Shown here: piece after piece, positions 45,720-54,961 of the stretch
Numbering within the stretch: the stretch's first letter is position 1
How the letters are laid out: each line of letters starts with the position of its first letter
Assembly (NCBI RefSeq): GCF_001038485.1
Contig: NZ_LDUE01000005.1
Location: 79,752 to 143,751, forward strand
Direction of reading: 5' to 3'
Source of the DNA: Ornithinibacillus californiensis
GTDB taxonomy: Bacteria; Bacillota; Bacilli; Bacillales; Amphibacillaceae
DNA: 64,000 nucleotides
Notes under the pieces: model-generated
What the model was told of the DNA's origin: nothing
Databases searched by the model: none
Seen by the model: the letters and a program-made list of their open reading frames with translations, nothing else
Position numbers and translations under genes: made by a program

Positions 45720-47090
45720 ATGAGTGAAAAAGCTTTAGCATATTTAACTGAAAACAGAGAGCGTTTACTTCAAAAATTGAATGACTTCTTAACTATTCCG
45801 AGTGTTAGCACAGATAGTGTACATAAAGAAGATGTAAAAAGAGCAGCAAGTTTCCTAGAGACATACTTAAATGAAATTGGGTTTGAGAACATCCAGCAAG
45901 TAGAAACAGAAAAGCATCCTATCGTTTATGCCGAATATACTGGAGCCGGCCCAGAAGCACCAACTGTTTTGTTATATGGACATTATGATGTTCAACCAGC
46001 TGATCCGATTGAATTATGGGTTAGTGATCCTTTCCAACCGGAAGTCCGAGATGGACGGTTATATGCTCGTGGATCCAGTGATGATAAAGGACAAGTTTTC
46101 ATGCATTTGGCAGTTTTCGAGGCATTAATGAAAACGGAAGGGAAGCTCCCACTAAACGTAAAAGTATGCTTAGAAGGGGAAGAGGAAATTGGTAGTGAAA
46201 ACTTGTATGGCATGCTACGGGATAAAAAGGAGTTATTCCAAGCAGACTTTGCAGTGATTTCTGATTCTGGAATGGTAGCTAAAAATCAGCCGACTATTCT
46301 ATATGGTTTAAAAGGATTTACTGGTATTGAAATTACGGTTACTGGACCTGATCATGATCTGCATTCTGGTATGTATGGTGGTGCGGTGCGCAACCCGATT
46401 ATGGCACTTTCCCACATTCTTTCATCCATGAAAAATGAAGAAGAAGTAGTCACTGTAGATGGTTTCTATGATGGTGTCGAGGATCTTACGGATGAAGAAA
46501 GACAGTTAATCGAGCAAGTACCAGGTGAAGATTTTGTGAAGGCAGCTGGTATAACAGAGACTGTTTCTGAAAAAGGATTCACCCCTAAAGAACACACGAT
46601 GGCCCGCCCAACATTCGAAGTTAATGGTATATATGGTGGTTATCAGGGAGAAGGAACAAAAACAATCATTCCAACATCGGCAACAGCGAAAATCACTTGT
46701 CGTTTAGTACCTGGACAAGACCCAGCAGCTATACAAAAAGCTCTAGAAGCGCATGTGAAAAAGGTTGCGCCTAAAGGTGTAACAGTGGCAGTTAAAAAAG
46801 AAAAGCTTTCGGCAAAATCTTATAAGGTAGAACCGAATCATCCTTTAATCCAAAAGGCAGCGGAAAGTTATACGAAGGCATTTGGAAAAGAAACGGTATT
46901 TGTACGAATGGGCGGATCAATTCCAGTAGTCGAGTGGATTGAGGATATTTATAACATTCCAATCGTACTATTAGGGTTTGGAACACCAGATGATAGACTC
47001 CACTCACCAAACGAGAGTTTCCCACTAGATAGCTATGATAAAGGAATGGAGACATTAGTCTATTACTGGAATGAAGTAAATCAGAAATAA
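45720..47090 (+). CDS. M20-family dipeptidase
   Basis: A 456-residue di-metal peptidase. Ligands: His in LYGHYDVQP, Asp in GSSDDKG, catalytic and ligand Glu in EGEEEIGS, Asp in ISDSG and His in the C-terminal GTPDDRLHSPNES. The lid (dimerisation) domain lies in between (about 195-345). The length and the HYDVQP/SSDDKG motifs match cytosolic non-specific dipeptidase-like M20 enzymes. GAAGGGG lies upstream. It probably trims imported di- or tripeptides; exact substrate unknown. Confidence 0.9.
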   Translation: MSEKALAYLTENRERLLQKLNDFLTIPSVSTDSVHKEDVKRAASFLETYLNEIGFENIQQVETEKHPIVYAEYTGAGPEAPTVLLYGHYDVQPADPIELWVSDPFQPEVRDGRLYARGSSDDKGQVFMHLAVFEALMKTEGKLPLNVKVCLEGEEEIGSENLYGMLRDKKELFQADFAVISDSGMVAKNQPTILYGLKGFTGIEITVTGPDHDLHSGMYGGAVRNPIMALSHILSSMKNEEEVVTVDGFYDGVEDLTDEERQLIEQVPGEDFVKAAGITETVSEKGFTPKEHTMARPTFEVNGIYGGYQGEGTKTIIPTSATAKITCRLVPGQDPAAIQKALEAHVKKVAPKGVTVAVKKEKLSAKSYKVEPNHPLIQKAAESYTKAFGKETVFVRMGGSIPVVEWIEDIYNIPIVLLGFGTPDDRLHSPNESFPLDSYDKGMETLVYYWNEVNQK

Positions 47091-47140
47091 AAGGAATATC
47101 CCAGGATACTTTCTGGGATTTCGCTAAGAGGGGGAAGGTT

Positions 47141-48121
47141 ATGGAGAAAGCCGTAGATCAAGTATTTATGCCGTCTATATTAGAAGGATTTCTGCTTGCA
47201 TACAATCTGGACAAAGAGTATAAACTGCTAGGGGACTTTGAAAACTACGTGTATCAGGTAAAGCAAGGGGATAGAAGTGCAATATTAAGAATTACACATA
47301 GCTCTCATCGTAGTGAAGATGAAATTCAAGGTGAAATCGCGTGGCTAAATTATCTGCATCAACAAGGTGCAAATGTTCCAGAGGTATTTGAGTCCATACA
47401 TAAAAACCTAGTGGAAAAACAAATTGCCGAAGATAATACGGTGTTTTTTGCTTGTCTTTTCTCAAAGGTTGAAGGGGAGCAAGTACGAGCAAATGACACT
47501 AAATTTAATGAAGAACTTTTCCATAGTTGGGGAAAAGAAATAGGGAAGCTTCATCGTTTAACTGCAGAATACAAACCTGCTATAGAAACTCGTAAGCATT
47601 GGTATGAAGATGATTTATTTGAGATAGAAAAATATGTGCCAAAGGAAGCTGCTGTCATAGAACAAACAAGACAAATCATTCGTACATTAAATCAGCTTCC
47701 GAAACAAGATTTTGCCCTAATACACAATGATGTGCATAATGGAAATTTCTTTTACGACGGCCGTGAAATTCATATTTTTGACTTTGATGATGCGTGTTAT
47801 TTCTGGCTTGTATCAGATATTGCAATTCCACTTTACTACTCTTGTTATGCCTTATTTCCTGAGGATTCGAATGAAGAAGAGAAGGTAAGATTTGCAAACC
47901 AATTTCTCGAAGCATTTATGAATGGGTATACTCAGGAAATGGTACCACCAAAGGACTGGGAAAAACAATTATCTCTATTTTTACAGGTCAGGGATATTAC
48001 TTTGTATGCGGCATTGAATAAGAAAATTGCTCCAGAGGACAGAAATGAGAATTTGGAGCGTAGAATGAATCAAATTAAACATCGGATTGAACAAAATACA
48101 CCAATTGTATCAATCAACTAA
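47141..48121 (+). CDS. APH-family phosphotransferase
   Basis: A 326-residue kinase-like protein of the aminoglycoside/choline kinase superfamily. The catalytic loop is IHNDVHNGNFFY (about 198-209; Asp and Asn) and the metal motif IFDFDDA. The N lobe contains VKQGDRSAILRIT. Chromosomal relatives in bacilli are mostly of unknown substrate, so I do not call it a resistance gene. GGGGGAAGG precedes the ATG. The SDR gene follows within 20 bp. Confidence 0.85.
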   Translation: MEKAVDQVFMPSILEGFLLAYNLDKEYKLLGDFENYVYQVKQGDRSAILRITHSSHRSEDEIQGEIAWLNYLHQQGANVPEVFESIHKNLVEKQIAEDNTVFFACLFSKVEGEQVRANDTKFNEELFHSWGKEIGKLHRLTAEYKPAIETRKHWYEDDLFEIEKYVPKEAAVIEQTRQIIRTLNQLPKQDFALIHNDVHNGNFFYDGREIHIFDFDDACYFWLVSDIAIPLYYSCYALFPEDSNEEEKVRFANQFLEAFMNGYTQEMVPPKDWEKQLSLFLQVRDITLYAALNKKIAPEDRNENLERRMNQIKHRIEQNTPIVSIN

Positions 48122-48139
48122 GAGAAGAGGTTTTTGTTA

Positions 48140-48898
48140 ATGAAAATTGCTCTAATTACGGGGGTTTCCAGAGGGTTAGGGGAATCTATTGCGAAGCTTT
48201 TTCTAGAGTCTGGGATTCATGTTTTTGGTATTTCAAGAAATAGTAACAAACGTCTAGAAAAAATTGCAGCGAACAATAATGTTAGCTATCATCATTACCC
48301 TTGCGACTTAGGAAACAGTAAGGAATTAGATGGGATGCTAGAACAAATAAAAGGGGATATCAACCAATACGATCCTTCCCTATTATATTTAATCAATAAT
48401 GCAGCTGTCATCGATCCAATTAATCAAGTTAGTCAGATTGATAGTCAAGCACTTAATTATCACTATCAGCTTAATGTTGTTGCACCAATCATACTGATGA
48501 ATCAAATGCTTCATTATGCTAGTATGTCAGATACAACCTTTATCTGTGTTAACATAACATCGGGTGCGGCAGAGCGACCAATTTACGGATGGGGTGCTTA
48601 TTGTAGTTCCAAGGCTAGCATAAATATGTATACAATAACGGCAGCTCTTGAGCAAAACACACTAAAAACAGGTCATAAAATAATTGCCTTTAATCCTGGA
48701 TTAATGGATACAAAGATGCAACAAACAATCCGATCTAGCACGAAAGAAGCTTTTCATGAAATAGAAAGGTTCAAAGGATTTAAAGAGAATAAGCAATTAC
48801 GAGACACCGATACGGTCGGCGGTATTCTGATTGATATCTTGAATGATGAAGCAAGTATTGAAAATGGAAAAATATATTCCGTAAATGAATACACGTAA
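48140..48898 (+). CDS. Short-chain dehydrogenase, benzil-reductase-like (YueD-like)
   Basis: A 252-residue classic SDR: NADP loop TGVSRGLGES (about 7-16), NNAA, and the catalytic Tyr and Lys in GAYCSSKA (YxxxK). It resembles (S)-benzoin-forming benzil reductases such as B. subtilis YueD, although that activity is an assay property and not necessarily the natural one. I chose the ATG at 48140, 9 nt after GAGG; a TTG at 48134 is too close. Followed by a strong terminator. Confidence 0.87.
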   Translation: MKIALITGVSRGLGESIAKLFLESGIHVFGISRNSNKRLEKIAANNNVSYHHYPCDLGNSKELDGMLEQIKGDINQYDPSLLYLINNAAVIDPINQVSQIDSQALNYHYQLNVVAPIILMNQMLHYASMSDTTFICVNITSGAAERPIYGWGAYCSSKASINMYTITAALEQNTLKTGHKIIAFNPGLMDTKMQQTIRSSTKEAFHEIERFKGFKENKQLRDTDTVGGILIDILNDEASIENGKIYSVNEYT

Positions 48899-48900
48899 AA

Positions 48901-48938
48901 AGGATAGCTTAAGGGTTTCATTGCCCTTAAGCTATCCT
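48901..48938. terminator. Bidirectional terminator, 15-bp perfect stem
   Basis: AGGATAGCTTAAGGG pairs exactly with CCCTTAAGCTATCCT around an 8-nt loop, between the SDR gene and the oppositely oriented YjcZ gene. Confidence 0.85.
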
Positions 48939-48947
48939 CATTTTATA

Positions 48948-49046
48948 TTAATAGTAACCTCTGTTATATCCACCTGCACCAACAATAATTAGCAGGATGA
49001 ATAGCACAACGATTAAAGCAAATCCACCTTCAAATCCGCGTCCCAT
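48948..49046 (-). CDS. YjcZ-family small sporulation protein (32 residues)
   Basis: MGRGFEGGFALIVVLFILLI plus IVGAGGYNRGYY: a Gly-rich head, one membrane helix and a Gly/Tyr tail, the hallmark of YjcZ-type sporulation proteins. GGAGGTGAT lies upstream of the ATG. It forms a tandem pair with the next gene (45-bp gap) on the minus strand. Members are small spore-membrane or coat-associated proteins of unknown function. Confidence 0.82.
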   Translation of the reverse strand: MGRGFEGGFALIVVLFILLIIVGAGGYNRGYY

Positions 49047-49091
49047 CGTATCACCTCCTATATAGAAAATTAAATCTGGGTAGCGGTATGA

Positions 49092-49244
49092 TTAATACCA
49101 GCCACCGCCACCATATCCATAGCCGCCATTGTTATAACCATAGCCACCACCATTGTTATATCCACTAGCACCAACTATGATTAACAAGATAAACAGAACA
49201 ACAATCAAAGCAAAGCCTTTTCCAGCTCCATGTTCTTTACTCAT
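49092..49244 (-). CDS. YjcZ-family small sporulation protein (50 residues)
   Basis: A basic/Gly head (MSKEHGAGKG), the same membrane helix as its neighbour (FALIVVLFILLIIVGASGYN) and a longer Gly/Tyr/Asn-rich tail (about 31-50). GGAGGTGG precedes the ATG. The helix is nearly identical in the two genes, which suggests a tandem duplication followed by tail change. Confidence 0.82.
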   Translation of the reverse strand: MSKEHGAGKGFALIVVLFILLIIVGASGYNNGGGYGYNNGGYGYGGGGWY

Positions 49245-49462
49245 CTATTGCCACCTCCTCTATTACAATGTATGTGTCATTTACTCTAGTGACAGGGCGG
49301 ATGTACGGTATCCAAGTTGTAAAATTGGGGGGATTACCTGAGCAACTAACTAGGTGTTTTTTCATATACTTGTTGTAATGAAAGTGATTAAAAAGTGTGG
49401 TACACTAGGGAAATGGAAATATAGGATAACAGCACGTGCTGATATATAGAAAGGACGATTAC

Positions 49463-50215
49463 ATGATTACGAGAAAAAGTAAGCGAGAAATTGAGCAAAT
49501 GCAAAAAGCTGCCGATTTATTAGTACAAATTCATAAAGAAATCGGTAAAATGATTAAACCTGGTATAAGTACTTTGGAAATTGATACATTCGTCGATCGG
49601 TTCTTAGAGAAACACGGTGCTACACCAGAACAAAAAGGGTATAACGGATTTCCGTACGCCACTTGTGCATCAATTAATGATGAGATTTGCCATGGCTTTC
49701 CAAGAGAGGACAAACTTCAAGATGGCGATATTGTAACCATAGATATGGTTGTTAATCTTGATGGAGGGTTAGCAGATTCTGCTTGGACATATGCGGTAGG
49801 AAATGTAGATGAAAAAGGTCAACGTTTAATGGAAGTAACGAAAAAATCATTATATGTTGGTATTGAACAGGCGAAAGCAGGTAACCGTATTGGGGATATA
49901 GGGCACGCCATCCAAACGTATGCTGAGGCAGAGGGATTCGCTGTTGTACGTGACTTTACGGGTCATGGCATCGGACCAACGATTCATGAGGATCCACATG
50001 TACCACATTTCGGTTTACCGAATAAAGGACTTCGATTAAAGCCAGGAATGGTTATCACGATTGAGCCGATGTTAAATGAAGGAGATTGGCGTAGTAAATT
50101 GGATGGCAACAATTGGACTGCTAGAACAATTGATGGAGGTCGCTCCGCACAATACGAGCATACAATAGTGATAACAGAGGGAGATCCTATTATTTTAACA
50201 GAGCAAGATAAGTAA
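49463..50215 (+). CDS. map: Methionine aminopeptidase, type I
   Basis: A 250-residue enzyme that removes the initiator Met. The metal ligands are visible: Asp in VTIDMVV, Asp in LADSAWTY, His in FTGHGIGPTIHEDP, Glu in VITIEPML and Glu in YEHTIVIT. It resembles the second Bacillus enzyme (MapB/YflG, about 249) and not the one in the ribosomal-protein cluster. AAAGGACG lies upstream of the ATG at 49463; an in-frame GTG at 49436 lacks a site. Confidence 0.92.
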   Translation: MITRKSKREIEQMQKAADLLVQIHKEIGKMIKPGISTLEIDTFVDRFLEKHGATPEQKGYNGFPYATCASINDEICHGFPREDKLQDGDIVTIDMVVNLDGGLADSAWTYAVGNVDEKGQRLMEVTKKSLYVGIEQAKAGNRIGDIGHAIQTYAEAEGFAVVRDFTGHGIGPTIHEDPHVPHFGLPNKGLRLKPGMVITIEPMLNEGDWRSKLDGNNWTARTIDGGRSAQYEHTIVITEGDPIILTEQDK

Positions 50216-50222
50216 TTACTGT

Positions 50223-50253
50223 AAGGAATCTGTATGAATGCAGATTCCTTTTC
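50223..50253 (+). terminator. Terminator of map
   Basis: AAGGAATCTG pairs perfectly with CAGATTCCTT around an 8-nt loop, followed by TTCTT. Confidence 0.75.
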
Positions 50254-50355
50254 TTATGTATAAAAACTACTAAAAATAAAAAATAAAGCTAATTCAGTTT
50301 CCAGGTTTTGAAATATCAGTTATAATAGTAGAAATTTAACTGGGGGAGAGTTGGA

Positions 50356-51084
50356 ATGGAGTCTGTCGACGTAAATAAAAATGTAGCATCACCATCCATA
50401 GCCATGATCAAACGTGGACTGACTGTCGGCTTTCCAATTATGCTTGGGTATATTCCGATTGCGATAACCTATGGTGTATTAGCAAAGCAGGCTGGTATGA
50501 CACTTACTGAATTAACGTTAATGAGTGTTCTAGTGTTTGCTGGAGCCAGTCAATTTATGGGTGCCAATATGATTGCACTTGGTGCAGGTGCTGTTGAAAT
50601 AATTATTGCCACTTTTGTATTAAATTTTCGGCATTTTGTAATGAGTTTATCTTTTATGAATCGTATGCGCCCTGTTGCTATGAAATGGAAAGTTCCTCTT
50701 TCACTAGGGTTAACAGATGAGACGTTTGCTGTTTCTTCCTTACATACGAAAGAAGCGAAAGAAGAAAAAGGATTCTTATTCTATGCAGCGCTTACCTTAA
50801 TTGCCTACCTCTCATGGGTGATGGGGTCTTTTCTTGGTGGGGTATTAGGTGAAATTATCCCAGAGGCATTAAGTCAAAGTATGGGAATTGCACTTTATGC
50901 AATGTTTATCGGGCTATTAGTTCCTTCTGTCAAAAAAGAGCTACGAGTGGGATTGATTGCGATTATAGCAATGCTCATTAATGCCATCTGTTTACAGTTT
51001 ATGAGCAGTGGGTGGGCAATTGTTGCCGGTACTGTGCTTGGTGGACTTAGTGGCGTCTTGTTATTAAAGGAGGAGCGGGAATGA
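50356..51084 (+). CDS. azlC: AzlC family branched-chain amino acid exporter subunit
   Basis: A 242-residue membrane protein of the LIV-E/AzlC family: GFPIMLGYIPIAITYGVLAKQAG at the start, VFAGASQFMGANMIALGAG and NFRHFVMSLSFMNRM in the middle. It exports branched-chain amino acids or analogues (4-azaleucine resistance) with AzlD. GGGGGAGAG precedes the ATG. It overlaps azlD by 4 bp (ATGA). Confidence 0.93.
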   Translation: MESVDVNKNVASPSIAMIKRGLTVGFPIMLGYIPIAITYGVLAKQAGMTLTELTLMSVLVFAGASQFMGANMIALGAGAVEIIIATFVLNFRHFVMSLSFMNRMRPVAMKWKVPLSLGLTDETFAVSSLHTKEAKEEKGFLFYAALTLIAYLSWVMGSFLGGVLGEIIPEALSQSMGIALYAMFIGLLVPSVKKELRVGLIAIIAMLINAICLQFMSSGWAIVAGTVLGGLSGVLLLKEERE

Positions 51085-51380
51085 CAATACTATTAGTAAT
51101 AATCGGGATGTCAATTGTTACCATGGTTCCTAGAGTTATTCCGGCCTTTATCGTGGATAAATTACAATTTAAAGATTGGGTAAACCGTTGGTTAAATGCT
51201 ATACCATATGCTGCCCTCGGAGCTCTTATTTTCCCTGGAGTATTATCTGTTAATGCAGATAAGCCCCACATTGGATTAATCGGTGGATTAGTTGCTATAG
51301 CATTAGCCTATATAGGATTAAACGTTATATTTGTTGTTATCGGAGCAATTCTATCCGTATTTCTATTAACAACATTGTAA
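51081..51380 (+). CDS. azlD: AzlD family branched-chain amino acid exporter subunit
   Basis: A 99-residue protein with four helices and the family stretch PRVIPAFIVDKLQFKDWVNRWLNAIPYAALGALIFPGVL. It is the small partner of AzlC, translated from an ATGA overlap. The large foldback at 51382 starts right after its stop. Confidence 0.93.
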   Translation: MTILLVIIGMSIVTMVPRVIPAFIVDKLQFKDWVNRWLNAIPYAALGALIFPGVLSVNADKPHIGLIGGLVAIALAYIGLNVIFVVIGAILSVFLLTTL

Positions 51381-51381
51381 G

Positions 51382-51423
51382 GGGACAGTCCCTCTGTGAA
51401 GTAATTCACAGAGGGACTGTCCC
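51382..51423. repeat. Perfect 19-bp foldback between convergent operons
   Basis: GGGACAGTCCCTCTGTGAA (51382-51400) is exactly repeated inverted at 51405-51423 with a 4-nt loop. The arms themselves contain the palindrome GGGACAGTCCC. There is no T tract on either side, so it is not a classical terminator; it looks like a repetitive palindrome that may still end or stabilise transcripts. Confidence 0.8.
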
Positions 51424-51426
51424 TCC

Positions 51427-52143
51427 TTATTGCTGTAAATCAATAAATAATGTTTCTGGTCCGGTTGGTAAATCACTTCCACCAATAGGTTCAACACTTA
51501 CTTTAATAAAACGGATTGTTTTTACATTAGGTCCTTTATAGTAAACTTGAACTCTTCCATCTTCCAAGCGCAATATCTCATCTTTCCATCCTTGATCATC
51601 ATGGACAAGCCATAGTTGATAATCCTGTGTCGGAAGCGGCTCCAAGCCATCTACTTGCAAAATCAATTCATTAGTAACCTCATTTAACCAAACATCCCCA
51701 CTAATATTTCGGTTCATTGTAACTGGAACAACATTTAATCTACTTGTTGCTGGATCACTCATAAAGGGTTGCTCTGGTATATGTTCATGTCGTGAGGTAA
51801 TATATTCATCAGCTGAGTATTGCGCAATTGGTTGTGGCTGTTGCGATTGAAATAATCCTAAACCAATCAAAATAATAGCAGCACTAGCAACAAAATAAGT
51901 TACTTTTCTATTAACTTTCCTTTTTTTACGATCAGAACGAACGTCGATAGCATCCATAACTCGTTCATTTAAACGAATGGAAGACTGCAAATCATCATTC
52001 TTCGTAAGCAGTCTATTCCAAGTATGGAATTCTTGTCTACAGTAGTCACAATTATTTATGTGTTTTTCAACTGCTTCTCGTTTCTCTTTTGATATATTAC
52101 CTAAAGCAAAATCTACTAATTGTTCTTCTGGTACATGTCTCAT
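51427..52143 (-). CDS. Anti-sigma factor, RskA-like, with zinc-finger domain
   Basis: A 238-residue membrane anti-sigma factor. The N-terminal zf-HC2 motif is H-x3-C-x2-C (HINNCDYC, about residues 31-38). One helix (about 80-96) precedes an RskA domain outside (WLNEVTNELILQVDGLEPLPTQDYQLWLVHD). It directly follows the ECF sigma gene. I prefer the ATG at 52143 (GGGAG about 8 nt upstream) over the ATG at 52149 that overlaps the sigma stop. It would release the sigma factor after an envelope signal. Confidence 0.82.
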   Translation of the reverse strand: MRHVPEEQLVDFALGNISKEKREAVEKHINNCDYCRQEFHTWNRLLTKNDDLQSSIRLNERVMDAIDVRSDRKKRKVNRKVTYFVASAAIILIGLGLFQSQQPQPIAQYSADEYITSRHEHIPEQPFMSDPATSRLNVVPVTMNRNISGDVWLNEVTNELILQVDGLEPLPTQDYQLWLVHDDQGWKDEILRLEDGRVQVYYKGPNVKTIRFIKVSVEPIGGSDLPTGPETLFIDLQQ

Positions 52144-52148
52144 GCACA

Positions 52149-52712
52149 TCACTCCCTGTCCGTTCTGGCCCATTGAACTAAGGACTTTTGTTTCCGCAAG
52201 TTTTGAAGTCCATAACGTATTGATGACTTTATGGTACCTAATGGTTTCCCATAGGATTCGGCTAATTCTCTCTGTGTTTTGCCTTCAAAATAAGCTCCAT
52301 AGATTAGGTCGCGTTGTTTCTTGGGAAGTTGTTGTAATGCATTTTTAAGAATCTCTTTTTCAATATCCATTAATACATGGATTTCTAGTTTAATCGCTTG
52401 TTCCGTATCTAGCTTTTCTAACTTATTTACTAATATAGGTTGATGTTTTCTTAGTCTATCAATACAGCGGCTTTTTGTCTTAACTGCTAACCATGCTTTC
52501 ACACTACCTTTATCCGGACGATATTGTAAAGGTTTTTGAAATACTTCAATGAATACCTCATGGCATATATCCTCAGCCTCTGACCGATCTTCTAATACCT
52601 TAATCGCAATCTGAAGGACAAAGGATACATAGTTTGCATAGAATTGGTTGAATGCAGCTTTAGAGCCCTTGGATATGAGCTTGAGAAGCTGTTCATCCCG
52701 ATTAGCATCCAT
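52149..52712 (-). CDS. ECF-type RNA polymerase sigma factor
   Basis: A 187-residue sigma factor: region 2 (about 20-90; EAEDICHEVFIEVFQKPLQYRP, VKAWLAVKTKSRCIDRLRKH) and region 4 (about 120-180; ALQQLPKKQRDLIYGAYFEGKTQRELAESYGKPLGTIKSSIRYGLQNLR). The pairing with an RskA-type anti-sigma places it near the SigK/ECF19 type. GGGGGAA precedes the ATG. It diverges from the NEW3-ABC operon at 52847, which is a natural candidate target. Confidence 0.88.
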   Translation of the reverse strand: MDANRDEQLLKLISKGSKAAFNQFYANYVSFVLQIAIKVLEDRSEAEDICHEVFIEVFQKPLQYRPDKGSVKAWLAVKTKSRCIDRLRKHQPILVNKLEKLDTEQAIKLEIHVLMDIEKEILKNALQQLPKKQRDLIYGAYFEGKTQRELAESYGKPLGTIKSSIRYGLQNLRKQKSLVQWARTDRE

Positions 52713-52846
52713 AAAATTTCCCCCTTATTAATTTTCTGTACACTATCCTAGCAAAAAAGTATGGAAAAATTATAAAAAAACAAATCCAATTTTAAAAAAT
52801 CCTCGTATCAAGTATGAAACTAGAGTAACGAGGAGGAACTAATCAG

Positions 52847-53989
52847 ATGACTAGAAAAATCTTATGGTCTTTATTTACTGTAGTAATGGGAGGAGTATTG
52901 GTGGCTTCTACTGTGTATGCGGATGTCTCAGTCTATACGCCATATACAGGTTTATCGGTAACACCAGGCGAAGATATTGAGTACTCGGTTGATATTATAA
53001 ATTCAGGCGAGACTATTGAAACAGTAGAATTCGAGTTAAATGGTTTACCAGAGGGATGGGAGCACCAAATTTCAGCAAGTGGTACAAATATCCAAGAATT
53101 ATCAATAAGACCTAATTCAGAAGAGTCTATTCGTCTAGTAATAACCGTGCCTTTGCAAGTGGAAAAAGGGGTCTATGAATTCGATTTAGTGGCAGATGGA
53201 ACTAGTACTAGCTCGCTAGGGATGATGGTGAACGTAACAGAAGAAGGAACGTTCAAAACAAATTTTACAACCGAGCAACCCAATATGCAGGGACATGCTG
53301 ATTCTACTTTCGAGTATAGTACAACATTGAAAAATCAAACCGCAGAACAACAACATTATTCCTTAACGTCACAAGCACCTAATGGTTGGAATACGCAATT
53401 TAAAGCAGATGGAAAAGGGGTAACCTCTGTAACAGTAGAACCAAATGAAGAGAAAACAGTTGAAGTAGTTATAACCCCTGCTAAAAATGCGAAGGCGGAT
53501 ACGTATACCATTCCAGTAAAAGCACAATCAGGTGCTACAGCAAGTGAAATTGAATTGGAAGCAGTAATTACTGGTTCTTATGGATTAACTCTTACTACTC
53601 CAGATGGTTTATTAAGTGATGATGTGACTGCTGGCGGCGATACGATTATTGATTTGGTAGTCGAGAATACAGGGACTGTAGATTTAACTGAGATCGATTT
53701 AAACGGATCAACTCCACCTAAATGGGAAGTAGAATTCGACCAACCTACCATTTCAACGTTAAAGGCTGGTGAAAAAACGACGGTCAAAGCAACGTTAACT
53801 GCTCCCAAAGATGCCATTGCAGGGGATTATGCGACAACATTCAGTGTACAAACAGCAGAGGCAACCTCTGAAGCAAACTTCCGGATGTCGGTCAAAACAT
53901 CAACGGCATGGGGATTTATTGGGGTAGCCATTATAGTCATTGTAATTGGTGGTTTGTATTATATTTTTAGAAAATATGGGAGGAGATAA
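52847..53989 (+). CDS. Secreted, membrane-anchored NEW3-domain protein
   Basis: A 380-residue protein: a signal peptide cleaved near residue 26 (TVYA-DVSV), three beta-sandwich NEW3-like repeats (about 30-120, 140-235, 240-345; each with N-x-G or NQT and a GW/W-x-V strand) and a C-terminal helix (AWGFIGVAIIVIVIGGLYYIF) with a short basic tail. GAGGAGG precedes the ATG. The ABC genes follow 3 bp later. In related clusters NEW3 proteins accompany an ABC exporter; the role is unknown. Confidence 0.83.
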   Translation: MTRKILWSLFTVVMGGVLVASTVYADVSVYTPYTGLSVTPGEDIEYSVDIINSGETIETVEFELNGLPEGWEHQISASGTNIQELSIRPNSEESIRLVITVPLQVEKGVYEFDLVADGTSTSSLGMMVNVTEEGTFKTNFTTEQPNMQGHADSTFEYSTTLKNQTAEQQHYSLTSQAPNGWNTQFKADGKGVTSVTVEPNEEKTVEVVITPAKNAKADTYTIPVKAQSGATASEIELEAVITGSYGLTLTTPDGLLSDDVTAGGDTIIDLVVENTGTVDLTEIDLNGSTPPKWEVEFDQPTISTLKAGEKTTVKATLTAPKDAIAGDYATTFSVQTAEATSEANFRMSVKTSTAWGFIGVAIIVIVIGGLYYIFRKYGRR

Positions 53990-53992
53990 ACC

Positions 53993-54961
53993 GTGAGTGA
54001 GCCTATTATTGAGATCGAGGAGCTTACGAAAATATATGATGACGTGCCTGCAGTCAACGGGTTATCACTTTCCATCCAGAAAGGAGAAATATTTGGTTTA
54101 CTTGGCCCGAACGGCGCAGGGAAATCAACTACAATCTTTATGCTTTTAGGCTTAACCGAACCAACTAGTGGTAACTTACGCGTATGTGGGATCGATTCAA
54201 CAAAGTATCCTTTGGAAGTTAAAAAACGTGTTGGATATCTTCCGGATGATTTAGGTTTTTATCAAAACATGACGGGATTAGAAAATCTTATGTACACAGC
54301 ATCACTAAATGGTATCCCAAAAGATAAGGCAAAAGAACAGGCGCTATCTCTATTAGAACAAGTTGGTCTAGAAGACGCAATTCATAAGAAGACTGGAAAA
54401 TACTCCCGTGGTATGAAGCAACGTCTGGGACTTGCTGATGTGTTAATCAAAAATCCAGAAGTAATTATATTAGATGAACCAACCCTAGGAATTGACCCAG
54501 AAGGTGTTCGTGAACTATTAAAGTTAATTAAAGAATTAAATGTAGAAAAGAATATGACGGTCTTGCTCTCTTCTCATCACTTACATCAAGTGCAACAGGT
54601 TTGCGATCGAGTCGGTATTTTTGTAAAAGGGGAGTTATTAGCAAAAGGAAATATTGATGAACTTGCGGGTCAACTATTTGAGCAGGACTCTTACATTGTC
54701 CATATAGAAGCAGAACCAATAAATCAGACACTGATTAAAGAACTTACTGAACAAGAGGGAGTAAGTAGAGTAGAACAGATTGATACGAACGTGATTGATA
54801 TTTATTGTAAGAAAGACATAACCCCAGTCATAGCCAAAAAGGTGATGGCTTACGATATTAACTTAACCAACATTAGTAAGAAAAATTTTGGTCTAGATGA
54901 AATCTATCATTTATATTTTGAAGGACGTGATAAGAATGAACCTGCGACAATTAATCAATAA
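53993..54961 (+). CDS. ABC transporter ATP-binding protein (NosF/ABC-2 type)
   Basis: A 322-residue ATPase: Walker A GPNGAGKST (about 39-47), signature YSRGMKQRLG, Walker B VIILDEPTLGIDP, H-loop SSHHLHQ. A C-terminal extension of about 100 residues follows. It starts with GTG after GGGAGGAG, 3 bp after the NEW3 gene, and overlaps the permease gene by 26 bp. Confidence 0.9.
   Translation: MSEPIIEIEELTKIYDDVPAVNGLSLSIQKGEIFGLLGPNGAGKSTTIFMLLGLTEPTSGNLRVCGIDSTKYPLEVKKRVGYLPDDLGFYQNMTGLENLMYTASLNGIPKDKAKEQALSLLEQVGLEDAIHKKTGKYSRGMKQRLGLADVLIKNPEVIILDEPTLGIDPEGVRELLKLIKELNVEKNMTVLLSSHHLHQVQQVCDRVGIFVKGELLAKGNIDELAGQLFEQDSYIVHIEAEPINQTLIKELTEQEGVSRVEQIDTNVIDIYCKKDITPVIAKKVMAYDINLTNISKKNFGLDEIYHLYFEGRDKNEPATINQ

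Noticed and set aside
47098..47119. ATCCCAG/CTGGGAT hairpin after the dipeptidase gene as a terminator
   Set aside because: Short stem and no T tract; the next gene begins about 20 bp later and is probably co-transcribed.
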